Part shown: in pieces, positions 53,142-62,681 of the stretch | Layout of the letters: every line of letters starts with the position of its first letter | Numbering within the stretch: position 1 is the first letter of the stretch | DNA from: RBG-16-34-14 sp963727535 | GTDB taxonomy: Bacteria > Bacteroidota > Ignavibacteria > Ignavibacteriales > Ignavibacteriaceae | Length of the DNA: 64,000 nucleotides | NCBI GenBank assembly: GCA_963727535.1 | Contig: CAVSGR010000005.1 | Coordinates: 62,001-126,000, forward strand | Direction of reading: 5' to 3' | The notes under the pieces: model-generated | Databases searched by the model: none | What the model was told of the DNA's origin: nothing | Seen by the model: the letters and a program-made list of their open reading frames with translations, nothing else | Position numbers and translations under genes: made by a program

Positions 53142-55187
53142 TTGATCTTGTCTAAAGAAAAAATTCTTGTAACCTCAGCTTTACCTTATGCAAACGGACC
53201 AATACATCTTGGGCATTTGAGTGGGGCGTATCTTCCTGCGGATATTTACGTTCGTTATAAAAGATTAAAAGGAGATGATATAATTTTTATATCCGGTTCC
53301 GATGAACATGGAGTTCCAATTACGATTACTGCAGATAAAGAAGGAGTTAAGCCGCAGGTTATAATTGATCGTTACCACGAAACTAATAAAAAAGCATTTG
53401 AGCAGTTCGGGATGAGTTTTGATAATTATTCGCGGACAAGTCTCCCGATTCATCATGAAACTGCAAAGGAATTTTTTCTTGAATTTTATAACAGGAAAAT
53501 TCTGATTGAGAAAAAATCAAACCAATTTTATGATGAAAAAGCAAAAATGTTTTTACCGGATAGATATGTTGAAGGAACATGTCCTATATGCGGATATGAG
53601 CAGGCAAGAAGTGATGAATGTGAAAACTGTGGTTCGCTCTATGATCCATCGGAATTGATTAATCCTATAAGTAAAATTACAGGTGAAACTCCTTCGTTGA
53701 GAGAAACATCTCATTATTATTTTCCTCTTGGTAAATATCAGCCCGCACTTGAAAAATATGTAGAAGAGATGAACAAAAAATATGGCTGGAAAGATAATGT
53801 ATTAAAATATTGTCGCGGCTGGTTCAATGAAGGATTAAAAGACAGGGCAATTACGCGTGATCTTGATTGGGGAATTAAGGTTCCAGTTGACTCTGCAGCT
53901 GGAAAAGTTATTTATGTTTGGTTCGAAGCGGTACTCGGTTACATTTCATCAACAAAAGAATATTCTCAGAAAAAAGGAGAACCAGATCTCTGGAGAAAAT
54001 ACTGGCAGGATAACAAAACAAAATATATTGCATTCATCGGGAAAGATAACATAGTTTTTCACACAATAATTTTTCCTGCAATACTTATGGCGTGGAATGA
54101 ATCAGGTAAAGAACAATATTGTCTTCCGCAAAATGTTCCGGCAAATGAATTTCTGAATTTTGAAGGGAAAAAATTTTCTAAGAGCAGGAACTGGGGAATC
54201 GATGTTATAGATTTTTTAAAAATGTTCCCGGCTGATCCTTTAAGATATACACTTGCTGCAAATCTTCCCGAAACAAGAGATACAGATTTTTACTGGAAAG
54301 AATTCCAGGCAAGAAATAATAATGAACTTGCGGATATTTTCGGAAACCTGATTAACAGGACATTTACTTTTGTCCATAAACATTTTGAAGGAAAAGTTCC
54401 CGCAAGAGGTAAAACAGAAACGATTGATGATGAGTTATTAAAATTAATTTCAGAATATCCGGCAAAGATATCTTCTCTATTTGAAAAATACAGAATTAAA
54501 GAAGGTGTCCTTGAACTAATGAATCTTGCAAGAGCAGGAAATAAATATTTTAATGACAGCGGACCCTGGAAGACTGTAAAATCAGATAAAGAAAAATGTG
54601 CAACTACACTTAATACTTGTCTCCAGGTTATTTACACACTCGCAGAATTATTTTCTCCTGTAATTCCCGGTTCCTCGGAAAAACTTTTTAAAATGTTAAA
54701 TGCAAAACCTGTTGCCTGGAATGAAAGCGGTAAAAGTAACCTGGAGGCAGGACACAAACTTAACGAAGCAAGTATTCTTTTCCCTAAAATTGAAGATGAA
54801 TTAATAGAGAAACAAATGGAAAACTTAGAAACAACAAAAGCTCAGGAACCAAAACCTGAAGAGCACATCACTTTTGATGAATTTATGAAAGTTCAACTTA
54901 AAGTCGCAGAAGTGATTGAAGCAGAAAAAGTTGAAAAGAGCGAAAAACTTTTGAAGTTGAAAGTACGTCTAAATAGCGAGGAAAGGCAAATAATCGCCGG
55001 ACTTGCAAAATCATTTGATCCTGAAGAGTTGTTAGGGAAAAAACTAGTTATAGTTGCAAACCTAAAACCCGCAAAGTTAATGGGACTTATGTCAGAGGGT
55101 ATGGTTTTGGCAGTTGAAAATAATGAAGGTAAACTGGAAGTTTTGTCTGTTACGGATTCTGTTAAAAGCGGTACGAGGGTAAAATGA
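53142..55187 (+). CDS. metG: methionyl-tRNA synthetase
   Basis: 681 residues from TTG 53142 (TTG 53148 equally possible). Class I synthetase: VTSALPYANGPIHLGHLSGA with the HIGH-type HLGH, zinc knuckle CPICGYEQARSDECENCG (four Cys), GWFNEGLKDRAITRDLDWGI, FIGKDNIVFHTIIFP and KFSKSRNWGI, the KMSKS-type loop. The C-terminal 110 residues form the EMAP-II-like tRNA-binding domain (FDEFMKVQLKVAEVIEAEKV, RQIIAGLAK), so it dimerises like E. coli MetG. A nearby ATG at 53128 is out of frame and hits a stop. Confidence 0.95.
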   Translation: MILSKEKILVTSALPYANGPIHLGHLSGAYLPADIYVRYKRLKGDDIIFISGSDEHGVPITITADKEGVKPQVIIDRYHETNKKAFEQFGMSFDNYSRTSLPIHHETAKEFFLEFYNRKILIEKKSNQFYDEKAKMFLPDRYVEGTCPICGYEQARSDECENCGSLYDPSELINPISKITGETPSLRETSHYYFPLGKYQPALEKYVEEMNKKYGWKDNVLKYCRGWFNEGLKDRAITRDLDWGIKVPVDSAAGKVIYVWFEAVLGYISSTKEYSQKKGEPDLWRKYWQDNKTKYIAFIGKDNIVFHTIIFPAILMAWNESGKEQYCLPQNVPANEFLNFEGKKFSKSRNWGIDVIDFLKMFPADPLRYTLAANLPETRDTDFYWKEFQARNNNELADIFGNLINRTFTFVHKHFEGKVPARGKTETIDDELLKLISEYPAKISSLFEKYRIKEGVLELMNLARAGNKYFNDSGPWKTVKSDKEKCATTLNTCLQVIYTLAELFSPVIPGSSEKLFKMLNAKPVAWNESGKSNLEAGHKLNEASILFPKIEDELIEKQMENLETTKAQEPKPEEHITFDEFMKVQLKVAEVIEAEKVEKSEKLLKLKVRLNSEERQIIAGLAKSFDPEELLGKKLVIVANLKPAKLMGLMSEGMVLAVENNEGKLEVLSVTDSVKSGTRVK

Positions 55188-55309
55188 CAAGTCACTCCGG
55201 GGATCTTTTCATTTTAAATAAATTATTTTAAGCGGATTACCTTGATTTTCAGGTAGCCCGTTGGTAAACTTATCAGCTAAAATTGTTAAAAAATAAGGAG
55301 ATTCAGGTT

Positions 55310-57286
55310 ATGCCTTCAAGGTTAGTTATTCTTTTTTCTGCAGGACTTCTTTTTCTTTTAAGTTCCTGTGCAACAGAACACTCTGAAATTGTACTTGCAA
55401 AATATGATAACAATAAAATTACGATGGGTGATTTTGAAAAAGCTTATACAAAAAATGTCGGAAGTCTTGAGCAGGCTAAAAAAGATAGCTTAACCAAGTT
55501 AAAGAATTTTCTCGATCTCTATGTAAACTTCAAAATGAAATTAAGAGATGCATTTGTTAGAAATTATGAAAACGATCCTTCGTTAAATGCCGAATTACAG
55601 GACTATAAAGGGAAAGTAGGCGTTTCCTATCTTCTCGAAAGATACCTGGTAAATCCTGCAATAAAAAAATTATATGAAAGAAGAAAGTGGGAATATAGGG
55701 TAAGTCATATAATGTTTAAGGCAGATCCGCGTGAGTTAAAAGCAAAGGAAACTTTAGCGGAAGCCGTGCTGGATAGCATTAAAAATGGTGCAAGCTTTGA
55801 AGATATGGTTCAGAGATATTCTGACGACATTAATTCAAAACAAAATAACGGGGATATTTATTTCATAACCGCCGGACAAGTTCCTATAGAATTTGAAAAT
55901 GCTGTTTATGAAACAGAGCCGGGCCAGGTTTTTCCGAAGGTAGTAAAGACAAGTTTTGGTTTACATATTATTAAGGTTACTAAGAAGCAGCCCCGGGTTC
56001 CGGAAATCCGCGCGAGCCACATTGTTGCGGCTTTTAGAAGTCCCGATGGTAAAGTTGATACTGCGGCAGCAAAAGCAAAAATTGATTCTGTTTATGAAAA
56101 GTTAAAAGCCGGAGAAGATTTTGCTGAACTCGCTATGAAATATTCAGATGATCCCGGTTCGAAGGAAAAGGGAGGAGATCTTGGTTTTTTTAGAAGAAGA
56201 ACTATGGTTAAACCTTTTGATGAAGCGGCATTTGAACTTAATGTCGGTCAAATATCTGATATTGTAACAACTAACTTCGGTTTTCATATATTAAAACTAA
56301 CAGACAAAAAACCTTATCCTACTTTCGAGGAAGCTAAAGATGAACTTAAGAAAATTTTTCAGAAGCAAAGTTATGACATTGTGCATACAAAATTTGTTGA
56401 TAGTCTGCGTACAAAGTATAATTACCAGGTTAATGATTCGACCGAAAATTATGTTCTTTCGAAAAGTGATTCAGTTAAGCTTGATGAACACCACCCTGCC
56501 CTTGAAGAACTAAAGGACCTTCCATTATTTAGTTATGCAGGGAAAAGCATAACAGTAGGGGAATTTTTAGGAAAAGTTTCCGATAAAAAAAATTATTATG
56601 GAAAAATTATAAACAAATTCATACTTGATGATGCAATAAAAGCCGTTAGTGAGGACTATATTCTTGAAGAGGCTGCATTAGGTCTGGAAAAAACTGATCC
56701 CGAATTTGCCTCTTTAATGGATGATTACAAAAACGGTATATATATATTTAAATTACAAGAAGATGAAATTTGGAATAAGATCAAGACAGATAGTGCAAGT
56801 CTTTATCAATATTATCTCGATACAAAATCAGATTATAACTTTCCTCTAAGAATAAGTTTTGCAGAAATATATTCTACAAAAGATTCCCTGATAAATTATT
56901 ATTATAGCCTTTTACAAAATGGTGCTGATTTCGACTCTTTAGCCGCAATCAAAACAGAGAGACCCGGAATGAAACAGAAAAGTGGAAAATACTCTCTGGA
57001 CAGCCTGGGAAATAATTCTCTTTACCAGGATGCAGCTAAACTTGAAAAACCGGGAGATTATTCAAAGCCGTTTAAAAATTCCAGTGGTTATTCTATATTA
57101 AAGCTGATAGAAAAAGATTTACCAAGGGCAAAAACTTTTGAAGAAGCAAGGGCCGATGTATCCGGGAAATACCAGGAAAGTGAAAGTAATAGATTAGATC
57201 AGCAATACATAGAAAAATTAAAGAAAAGGTATGAACCTGTTATATATTATTCTGAACTTGAAAAAGCATTTCAGGAAAACAAGTAA
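55310..57286 (+). CDS. PpiC/SurA-type peptidylprolyl isomerase lipoprotein
   Basis: 658 residues from ATG 55310, chosen because AAGGAG lies 9 nt upstream; a TTG at 55283 would put that box inside the gene. Signal peptide with lipobox LLSSCATE. Two clear parvulin domains: VSHIMFKADPRE to FGLHIIKVTKKQ, and ASHIVAAFRSPD to FGFHILKLTDKK; a third, divergent one follows near the C-terminus. Periplasmic folding helper for outer-membrane proteins. First of three adjacent genes of this kind. Confidence 0.88.
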   Translation: MPSRLVILFSAGLLFLLSSCATEHSEIVLAKYDNNKITMGDFEKAYTKNVGSLEQAKKDSLTKLKNFLDLYVNFKMKLRDAFVRNYENDPSLNAELQDYKGKVGVSYLLERYLVNPAIKKLYERRKWEYRVSHIMFKADPRELKAKETLAEAVLDSIKNGASFEDMVQRYSDDINSKQNNGDIYFITAGQVPIEFENAVYETEPGQVFPKVVKTSFGLHIIKVTKKQPRVPEIRASHIVAAFRSPDGKVDTAAAKAKIDSVYEKLKAGEDFAELAMKYSDDPGSKEKGGDLGFFRRRTMVKPFDEAAFELNVGQISDIVTTNFGFHILKLTDKKPYPTFEEAKDELKKIFQKQSYDIVHTKFVDSLRTKYNYQVNDSTENYVLSKSDSVKLDEHHPALEELKDLPLFSYAGKSITVGEFLGKVSDKKNYYGKIINKFILDDAIKAVSEDYILEEAALGLEKTDPEFASLMDDYKNGIYIFKLQEDEIWNKIKTDSASLYQYYLDTKSDYNFPLRISFAEIYSTKDSLINYYYSLLQNGADFDSLAAIKTERPGMKQKSGKYSLDSLGNNSLYQDAAKLEKPGDYSKPFKNSSGYSILKLIEKDLPRAKTFEEARADVSGKYQESESNRLDQQYIEKLKKRYEPVIYYSELEKAFQENK

Positions 57287-58079
57287 TCTGGTTCCTGTTC
57301 TTGTTATAGCCCTGTTTATTTCAGGCTGTAGCAAAAAACCGGACAGAATAGATTATGTGGCAAAGGTTAATAATTCGTACCTTACACAAAAACAGCTTGA
57401 TGCTATGGCAGATACTTTAGGAGAAAAAAACAATTTCTATAAAAGTGAAATTATCAGGAATTGGATCGATCAGGAATTGTTATATCAACAAGCTGTAAAT
57501 GAAGGAATTATAAAAGAAGATGAATATCAGAGGATTATTGATGAATCGAAAAGATCGCTTGCAGGCGCTATGCTGTTGAAACATGTTTCGGATAAATATA
57601 ATTTAAATTACGATGAAAATGACTTGAGAAAATTTTCAGAAGCACATAAAGATGAATTTAAATTACGGCAAGATGCTTATGTTTTCAATATTGTTGAATT
57701 TAACAATGAGAACGATGCTATACAATTCAGGGGAACAGCCCTGGAAGAAGGATGGGAAAAAACAGAATCCCAAAAAAAAATTTCCTTTAACCGGGAACAA
57801 TCGCACGTAATGCTAAGAGAAGATGAAATTTATCCTGCTGAATTAAAGAATGTTCTTGGTGAATTAAATTCCCAGGAAATAAGTATAATTATTTCTCCCG
57901 ATTCATCTACATACATAGTCGCACAACTTCTGGATAAATATTCTGCGGGAACTGTTCCGCCTTTCCAATTTGTAAAGGACAAAGTTGAGAGCAGTTTTAT
58001 CGCTTCTGAAAAACAAAAGATTATTAATGAGTATATCAAGCGGCTTTATTCCGATAATGATATAGAACTAAAAAATTAA
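57231..58079 (+). CDS. SurA-N-like lipoprotein chaperone without clear parvulin domain
   Basis: 282 residues overlapping the previous gene by 56 nt from ATG 57231. TTG 57258 would give a cleaner signal peptide (KKHFRKTSNLVPVLVIALF, then ISGCSKK with lipobox Cys). The N-terminal helical block VAKVNNSYLTQKQLDAMAD and IIRNWIDQELLYQQAVNEGI is the SurA/PrsA chaperone module. The rotamase region is degenerate: no HIL motif or FGFHI-type end. Probably a chaperone-only partner. Confidence 0.78.
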   Translation: MNLLYIILNLKKHFRKTSNLVPVLVIALFISGCSKKPDRIDYVAKVNNSYLTQKQLDAMADTLGEKNNFYKSEIIRNWIDQELLYQQAVNEGIIKEDEYQRIIDESKRSLAGAMLLKHVSDKYNLNYDENDLRKFSEAHKDEFKLRQDAYVFNIVEFNNENDAIQFRGTALEEGWEKTESQKKISFNREQSHVMLREDEIYPAELKNVLGELNSQEISIIISPDSSTYIVAQLLDKYSAGTVPPFQFVKDKVESSFIASEKQKIINEYIKRLYSDNDIELKN

Positions 58080-58087
58080 GGTAATCA

Positions 58088-59359
58088 ATGAAATTAAATA
58101 TTTTTTTCCTGCTTATATTTTGTTCTGCTGTTCTTAATGCACAGGAAGTTCTCGATAAAGTTGTAGCTGTGGTAGATAACGAAATAATTCTTAAAAGTGA
58201 GTTGGACTTTCAGGCAAACCTTCTGGCTGCACAAAAAAATATAGATCCTTCAACTCCCGGTCTCAGGGAAAATGTTTTAAACTCAATGATTGAGGAAAAG
58301 CTTGTATTGGCGCAGGCTGCTCTTGATTCTATTACAGTTTCCGATGAAGATGTTAACCAGAGAATTGATTACCAGATAAATTTGTTTACACAGCAATATG
58401 GTTCAACAGAAAAGGTAGAACAAATTTACGGAATGAGTATTGAAAAAATTAAAAGAGAATTGAGAGATGAAGTAAGAAAAAACCTGATGATCCAGCGGAT
58501 GAAGGATAAAAAGTTTTCGTCTGTTGAGGTGTCGCGTCGCGAGGTGGAACAGTTCTTCGATACATACAAAGATAGTATTGGTATAATTCCTGAGAAAGTT
58601 ACGATTGCGCACATTTATAGAAATCCAAAAGCTTCGAGTAAAACACGACAAGATGCATTGGATCTTGCCAAATCGCTTCTGGATTCTATTAAAGCAGGAG
58701 CGGATTTTGCTGAACTTGCCCAAAAATATTCTCAGGACCCGGCGAGCGCTAAACACGGAGGCGATCTCGGCTATGTAAAACGTGGCGTATTTTATCCTGA
58801 GTTTGAATCGGCAGCTTATTCTCTTGAAGTTGGACAAACTTCAGATATAGTTGAATCCCCTGTTGGATTTCATATAATCCAGCTTCTTGATAAAAGAGGG
58901 GAATCCATTCACACGAGACATATACTTATCAAAATAAAAGCTGATGAGCAGGCAGATCTTAATACAATAGATTTCCTTTCCGCTCTACGCGATAGTATCG
59001 TAAAAGGTGATGGAACATTTGCTGACTATGCAAAAAAATATAGTGAGGATAAACAAACTTCTGTATTCGGCGGCGAACTTGGAACATTTTATATGAGCCA
59101 GCTCGATAAATCTTTAGTTGATCCCGTTTCTAAACTTAAAGAAGGCGAAATCAGTTTTCCGCGTAGAATTGAATATGGCGTAGATAATTATGGTTATCAT
59201 ATTATTTATCTTGAAAAAAGAACACTCCAGCATCCGGCGAGCCTGGACACAGATTATCCAGAAGTAAAAAAACTGGCTGATGAATATAAAAAGCAGGAAA
59301 AATACAAGGCATGGATAAAAGAGCTAAAAGAAAAAATTTACTGGGATATTAGAGCATAA
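58088..59359 (+). CDS. surA: SurA-like periplasmic chaperone/peptidylprolyl isomerase
   Basis: 423 residues. Signal peptide ending VLNAQ, SurA N domain (VLDKVVAVVDNEIILKSEL, MIEEKLVLAQAAL), and two parvulin domains: IAHIYRNPKASS to VGFHIIQLLDKRG and TRHILIKIKADE to YGYHIIYLEKRT. Size and layout match E. coli SurA (428 residues). It delivers outer-membrane proteins to BamA. Follows the two PpiC-type genes with 8 nt spacing. Confidence 0.93.
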   Translation: MKLNIFFLLIFCSAVLNAQEVLDKVVAVVDNEIILKSELDFQANLLAAQKNIDPSTPGLRENVLNSMIEEKLVLAQAALDSITVSDEDVNQRIDYQINLFTQQYGSTEKVEQIYGMSIEKIKRELRDEVRKNLMIQRMKDKKFSSVEVSRREVEQFFDTYKDSIGIIPEKVTIAHIYRNPKASSKTRQDALDLAKSLLDSIKAGADFAELAQKYSQDPASAKHGGDLGYVKRGVFYPEFESAAYSLEVGQTSDIVESPVGFHIIQLLDKRGESIHTRHILIKIKADEQADLNTIDFLSALRDSIVKGDGTFADYAKKYSEDKQTSVFGGELGTFYMSQLDKSLVDPVSKLKEGEISFPRRIEYGVDNYGYHIIYLEKRTLQHPASLDTDYPEVKKLADEYKKQEKYKAWIKELKEKIYWDIRA

Positions 59360-59420
59360 AAAATGTATAAGCTATTATTTCATTCACTTTATTAAACAGG
59401 ATTTTTTTTTGAAGGACACT

Positions 59421-60413
59421 ATGGAAATGCAGGATGATGTTAAACTTGTTGAAGAGTTGAATGTAACTGTAAAAAATGTAAAAGATGAAATTGCCAAAGT
59501 AATCGTCGGGCAGGATGAAATAATAGATCAACTTTTAATATCACTTTTTGCACAAGGGCATTGTCTACTTATTGGGGTTCCGGGACTTGCAAAAACTCTT
59601 CTCATAAAAACTCTTGCAGAAGTAATGGATTTGAAATTCAACAGGGTACAGTTTACTCCCGACCTGATGCCAAGTGATATTACCGGAACAGAAATTATTG
59701 AAGAAGATGCTATTACAAAAAAAAGAAACTTCAGATTTGTTTCAGGACCTATCTTTGCAAACGTTGTTCTTGCAGATGAAATAAACAGAACTCCGCCAAA
59801 AACACAGGCTGCACTTCTCGAAGCAATGCAGGAACATAAAGTTACTGCTGCAGGAGTTACCTATACACTTGAAGAACCATTCTTTGTACTTGCAACACAA
59901 AACCCGATTGAGCAGGAAGGAACGTATCCTTTGCCCGAAGCACAATTAGACAGGTTTATGTTTAACTTATGGCTGGATTATCCTTCTTTTGAAGAAGAAG
60001 TGAAAGTTGTACAAACTACAACAAGTCAGTATAAAGCGGAATTGAAAAAAGTCCTTAATGCTGAAGAGATAGTAAATTTTCAGAAACTTGTGAGAAAAGT
60101 TCCTGTTGCTGATAATGTAATTGAATTTGCTGTTAACATTGCAAATAAAACTCGTCCTTCCAATGGAAATTCCCCGCAGTTTATTAAAGATTGGATAACA
60201 TGGGGTGCTGGACCAAGAGCTTCGCAGTATTTAATTCTCGGTGCAAAAACAAGAGCGGTTATGCAGGGAAGATACACACCAAACATAGATGATGTAAAAT
60301 CAGTTATGATTCCTGTTTTGCGCCATAGAATTATAACAAACTTTAATGCTGAAGCCGACGGCATTACATCTCTTGAAGTAATCACAAGACTTATCAAAGA
60401 AGTAAACTCTTAA
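59421..60413 (+). CDS. MoxR-family AAA ATPase
   Basis: 330 residues from ATG 59421, with AAGGA at 59412-59416; an in-frame TTG at 59409 overlaps that box. Walker A GVPGLAKTLLIKTLAE, sensor region FTPDLMPSDITGTE, Walker B VVLADEINRTPPKTQAALLEAM, and ATQNPIEQEGTYPLPEAQLDRF are classic MoxR. MoxR proteins usually sit upstream of DUF58 and VWA-domain genes (BatA/BatB type), with which they act in protein maturation; those are missing here. Confidence 0.94.
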   Translation: MEMQDDVKLVEELNVTVKNVKDEIAKVIVGQDEIIDQLLISLFAQGHCLLIGVPGLAKTLLIKTLAEVMDLKFNRVQFTPDLMPSDITGTEIIEEDAITKKRNFRFVSGPIFANVVLADEINRTPPKTQAALLEAMQEHKVTAAGVTYTLEEPFFVLATQNPIEQEGTYPLPEAQLDRFMFNLWLDYPSFEEEVKVVQTTTSQYKAELKKVLNAEEIVNFQKLVRKVPVADNVIEFAVNIANKTRPSNGNSPQFIKDWITWGAGPRASQYLILGAKTRAVMQGRYTPNIDDVKSVMIPVLRHRIITNFNAEADGITSLEVITRLIKEVNS

Positions 60414-60582
60414 ACTTCACATCTGTTCATATTTGCCCTTTATCAATTGAACCTACTTTTTACCTTTGTTTATTGAAAAGTAAAATAATAAGTTTGCTGT
60501 AAAATAATGTTAGATGGGGTAACGTGAACAAATATAAAGAATGGGTATATAAACAGTATGATGTTTATAAAAGGAAGGGGAC

Positions 60583-61489
60583 ATGAATAAAATACTTTTC
60601 ATAATACTGATATTATCTGAATTCGGACTTTGTCAAAGTCAGTCGGATGATTTTTTCCCGCTCGCTGTGGGAAACTCCTGGACATATAATTACTCAACAT
60701 CATCGTCTTCTTTTAAAGGATCAATATTATTATAGTGATTCCGGAACCGCAATCTACAGTATAACTTCTAAAGTACTTACCAATGATTCTACTGTTTGGG
60801 GATGTGTTGAAGTTCGTGATATTGTTCATCATTTTTATTCCCCGCAGCAGAATTCAACAGACACTATAAGAGATGCTATAGAGTTTTCTATAGCCGAATA
60901 TCACGATGGAAATCACCGGCTCATAGAAACAGGGAATTCGGATTCGTTTTCGGTTTTTCCGTTTTCTAAAGAATATCAGGATACATCTTTATTTTTCAGA
61001 TACTTCCCTTCAATATTAACTGACACATTTTCTACTACTATTCAATCTCAATCTGTTAACAAGCCCGAAAATAATTATAGAGTTTCATTTCAAAGGTCAG
61101 TTGGTTTAACAAAAGTATCCTTTTATTTTTATCCGCCAGTGCTTGGTCATGATGCATCAACTAATCATACTTTACGGAATTATGTGATAACATCGGTTAA
61201 TAATCCGAATGAAGAAGCATTTCCTAATAATTATGAGTTATTCCAGAATTATCCAAATCCTTTTAACCCTGTAACAACAATAGCTTTTTCAATTCCGCAA
61301 AGCCAGCATGTTGAGCTTAAAGTTTATGATATACTTGGAAACGAAATAGCTATTTTGGTTAACAACTTTATGAATATTGGAAGACATGAAGTTGAATTTA
61401 ACGGTAGTGATCTCTCAAGCGGCATCTATTTTTATAGACTAAAAGCAGGTGGTGTAATTCAAACAAAAAAACTTGTACTAATAAAATGA
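60583..61489 (+). CDS. T9SS type A sorting-domain protein (frameshifted)
   Basis: A secreted protein with start ATG 60583, behind a strong AAGGAAGGGG (60571-60580). The first frame encodes a signal peptide (ILFIILILSEFGLCQSQ) and DDFFPLAVGNSWTYNYS, then stops at 60733-60735. The rest (KDQYYYSDSGTAIYSI onward) is in the next frame. Removing one A from 60715-60717 joins them into about 301 residues. The C-terminus is the T9SS sorting domain: ELFQNYPNPFNPVTTIAF, LKVYDILGNEIAILVN and SSGIYFYRLKAG, ending TKKLVLIK. The middle domain is unknown. Confidence 0.8.
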
Positions 61490-61497
61490 TTTGATGA

Positions 61498-61731
61498 ATG
61501 AATAACGAAGTATTAAGTATTTTTTTTGTATTAATTTTGATTCTCCTCATCATTTTTGTTTTTATTAGAATTGCTATTAGGGTAAGGAAGTATGGAGGAA
61601 GCCTGACTACAACTATGTTCGCATCGACGTATGAATTCCTGAATAAAGATAAAAGAGAAGCAGTTGAAGAAATCGTTGAAATGAATGCGAATAAAAAAAT
61701 GAAGGAAGAAGAATCAGGCAGTGAAATTTAA
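61498..61731 (+). CDS. small single-pass membrane protein
   Basis: 77 residues: one N-terminal membrane helix (LSIFFVLILILLIIFVFIRI), a basic stretch, then TMFASTYEFLNKDKREAVEE and a Glu/Lys-rich tail. The second half has the look of a small cytoplasmic helix, as in uncharacterised DUF-type membrane anchors. No family recognised. Begins 8 nt after the T9SS gene. Confidence 0.6.
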   Translation: MNNEVLSIFFVLILILLIIFVFIRIAIRVRKYGGSLTTTMFASTYEFLNKDKREAVEEIVEMNANKKMKEEESGSEI

Positions 61732-61764
61732 AATGATATATATTTCAGAAAACAGAGGTGGACA

Positions 61765-62121
61765 ATGTTAAAAATAATATTCTTCTCTATGTTTTTATTC
61801 TTGGCATTTATCAGTTGTAACAAATCTGATATAACTCAGCCTTACAATTATGAAAGAGACACACCTGAATGGCTCAAAGAAAAAATTGATAGTATATCTG
61901 TTATTCAATTCTACCATGGAGCCAAAGTTTACAGGTATACCTGGAACGGAAATTATGTATATCACATTATGATACCGATAAGCTCCTGTGCGTATTGCGA
62001 ATTATATGATTATTACGGTAATAAAACTGAGTTTACAAATGATGAGTTCTCCGATTTCCTGAATACTAAAACTGGTGAAATTCTTATTTGGGAATGGCCC
62101 ACGCCGAACCGGACTCTATAG
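61765..62121 (+). CDS. small lipoprotein, unknown function
   Basis: 118 residues. Signal peptide with lipobox FISCNK, so likely lipid-anchored. Mature part includes PEWLKEKIDSISV, VYRYTWNGNYVYHI, and CAYCELYDYYGN with a CxxC pair. The pattern 'PEWLK.KI......Y.G..VYRY.W.G..VY.' is common in small Bacteroidota lipoproteins. No function assigned. GAGGTGG lies upstream of the ATG. Confidence 0.7.
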   Translation: MLKIIFFSMFLFLAFISCNKSDITQPYNYERDTPEWLKEKIDSISVIQFYHGAKVYRYTWNGNYVYHIMIPISSCAYCELYDYYGNKTEFTNDEFSDFLNTKTGEILIWEWPTPNRTL

Positions 62122-62235
62122 TACAAATATCAAATTCATTTTTGAAATACGGCTGAAGAAAAATTCACAAGAGTTTGTATTTATTTTAATATCATTATAA
62201 ATTCTCAGTACGCATAATAAGTCTTGGAGTATTTA

Positions 62236-62679
62236 ATGACTTTTCTAAAAAAGATTTTATTCCTTTCCATTTTCTTATCAACTTTCCTCATAATAGAATT
62301 AAAAGCACAATCAGAGGATAGTACTGCAGAAAAAAAGTTTACTATACAGAATTGTGTAAACGAGTTTAACAGGGAAGGAGCTGTTGATACAAAAGTAGGT
62401 TATCAATATTGGTTTGTAGATAAAGAGTTTCTTGACGGAAGAACTTTAAAAATGAGTGTTGTCGCTCCTCATCAGGCTACACATGCACCTCACCATCATA
62501 GCGAGGATGAATTCTTTTTTGTTCTTGAAGGTACGGCTGAATTTTATCTGAACGGAGAAAGAAAAGTTGCGGGACCTTTAACAAGTTTTTATTGTCCGCC
62601 TAACTCTGAGCATGGAATTAAAAATGTGGGTGATACCGAATTAAAATATCTTGTTATTAAAAAATATGATATGAAATAA
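62236..62679 (+). CDS. secreted cupin-domain protein
   Basis: 147 residues from ATG 62236 (a TTG at 62224 is in frame). Signal peptide ending ELKAQ. The cupin core has APHHHSEDEFFFVLEGTAEF (metal-binding His and Glu) and a second motif PPNSEHGIKNVG. Cupins of this size bind or isomerise sugars or small acids. It lies 2 nt before the pectate lyase gene, so a role in handling pectin-derived sugars is plausible but inferred. Confidence 0.85.
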   Translation: MTFLKKILFLSIFLSTFLIIELKAQSEDSTAEKKFTIQNCVNEFNREGAVDTKVGYQYWFVDKEFLDGRTLKMSVVAPHQATHAPHHHSEDEFFFVLEGTAEFYLNGERKVAGPLTSFYCPPNSEHGIKNVGDTELKYLVIKKYDMK

Positions 62680-62681
62680 TC

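Noticed and set aside
60422..60437. ACATCTGTTCATATTTG-like segment resembling the lexA operator
   Set aside because: Shares about a half-site and the TATTTG tail with the lexA region but lacks the inverted partner, and the downstream gene is not an obvious SOS gene.
60647..61489. ATG at 60647 as start of the T9SS protein
   Set aside because: It would remove the signal peptide needed for T9SS export; the ATG at 60583 with a strong ribosome-binding site and a one-base frameshift explains the data better.
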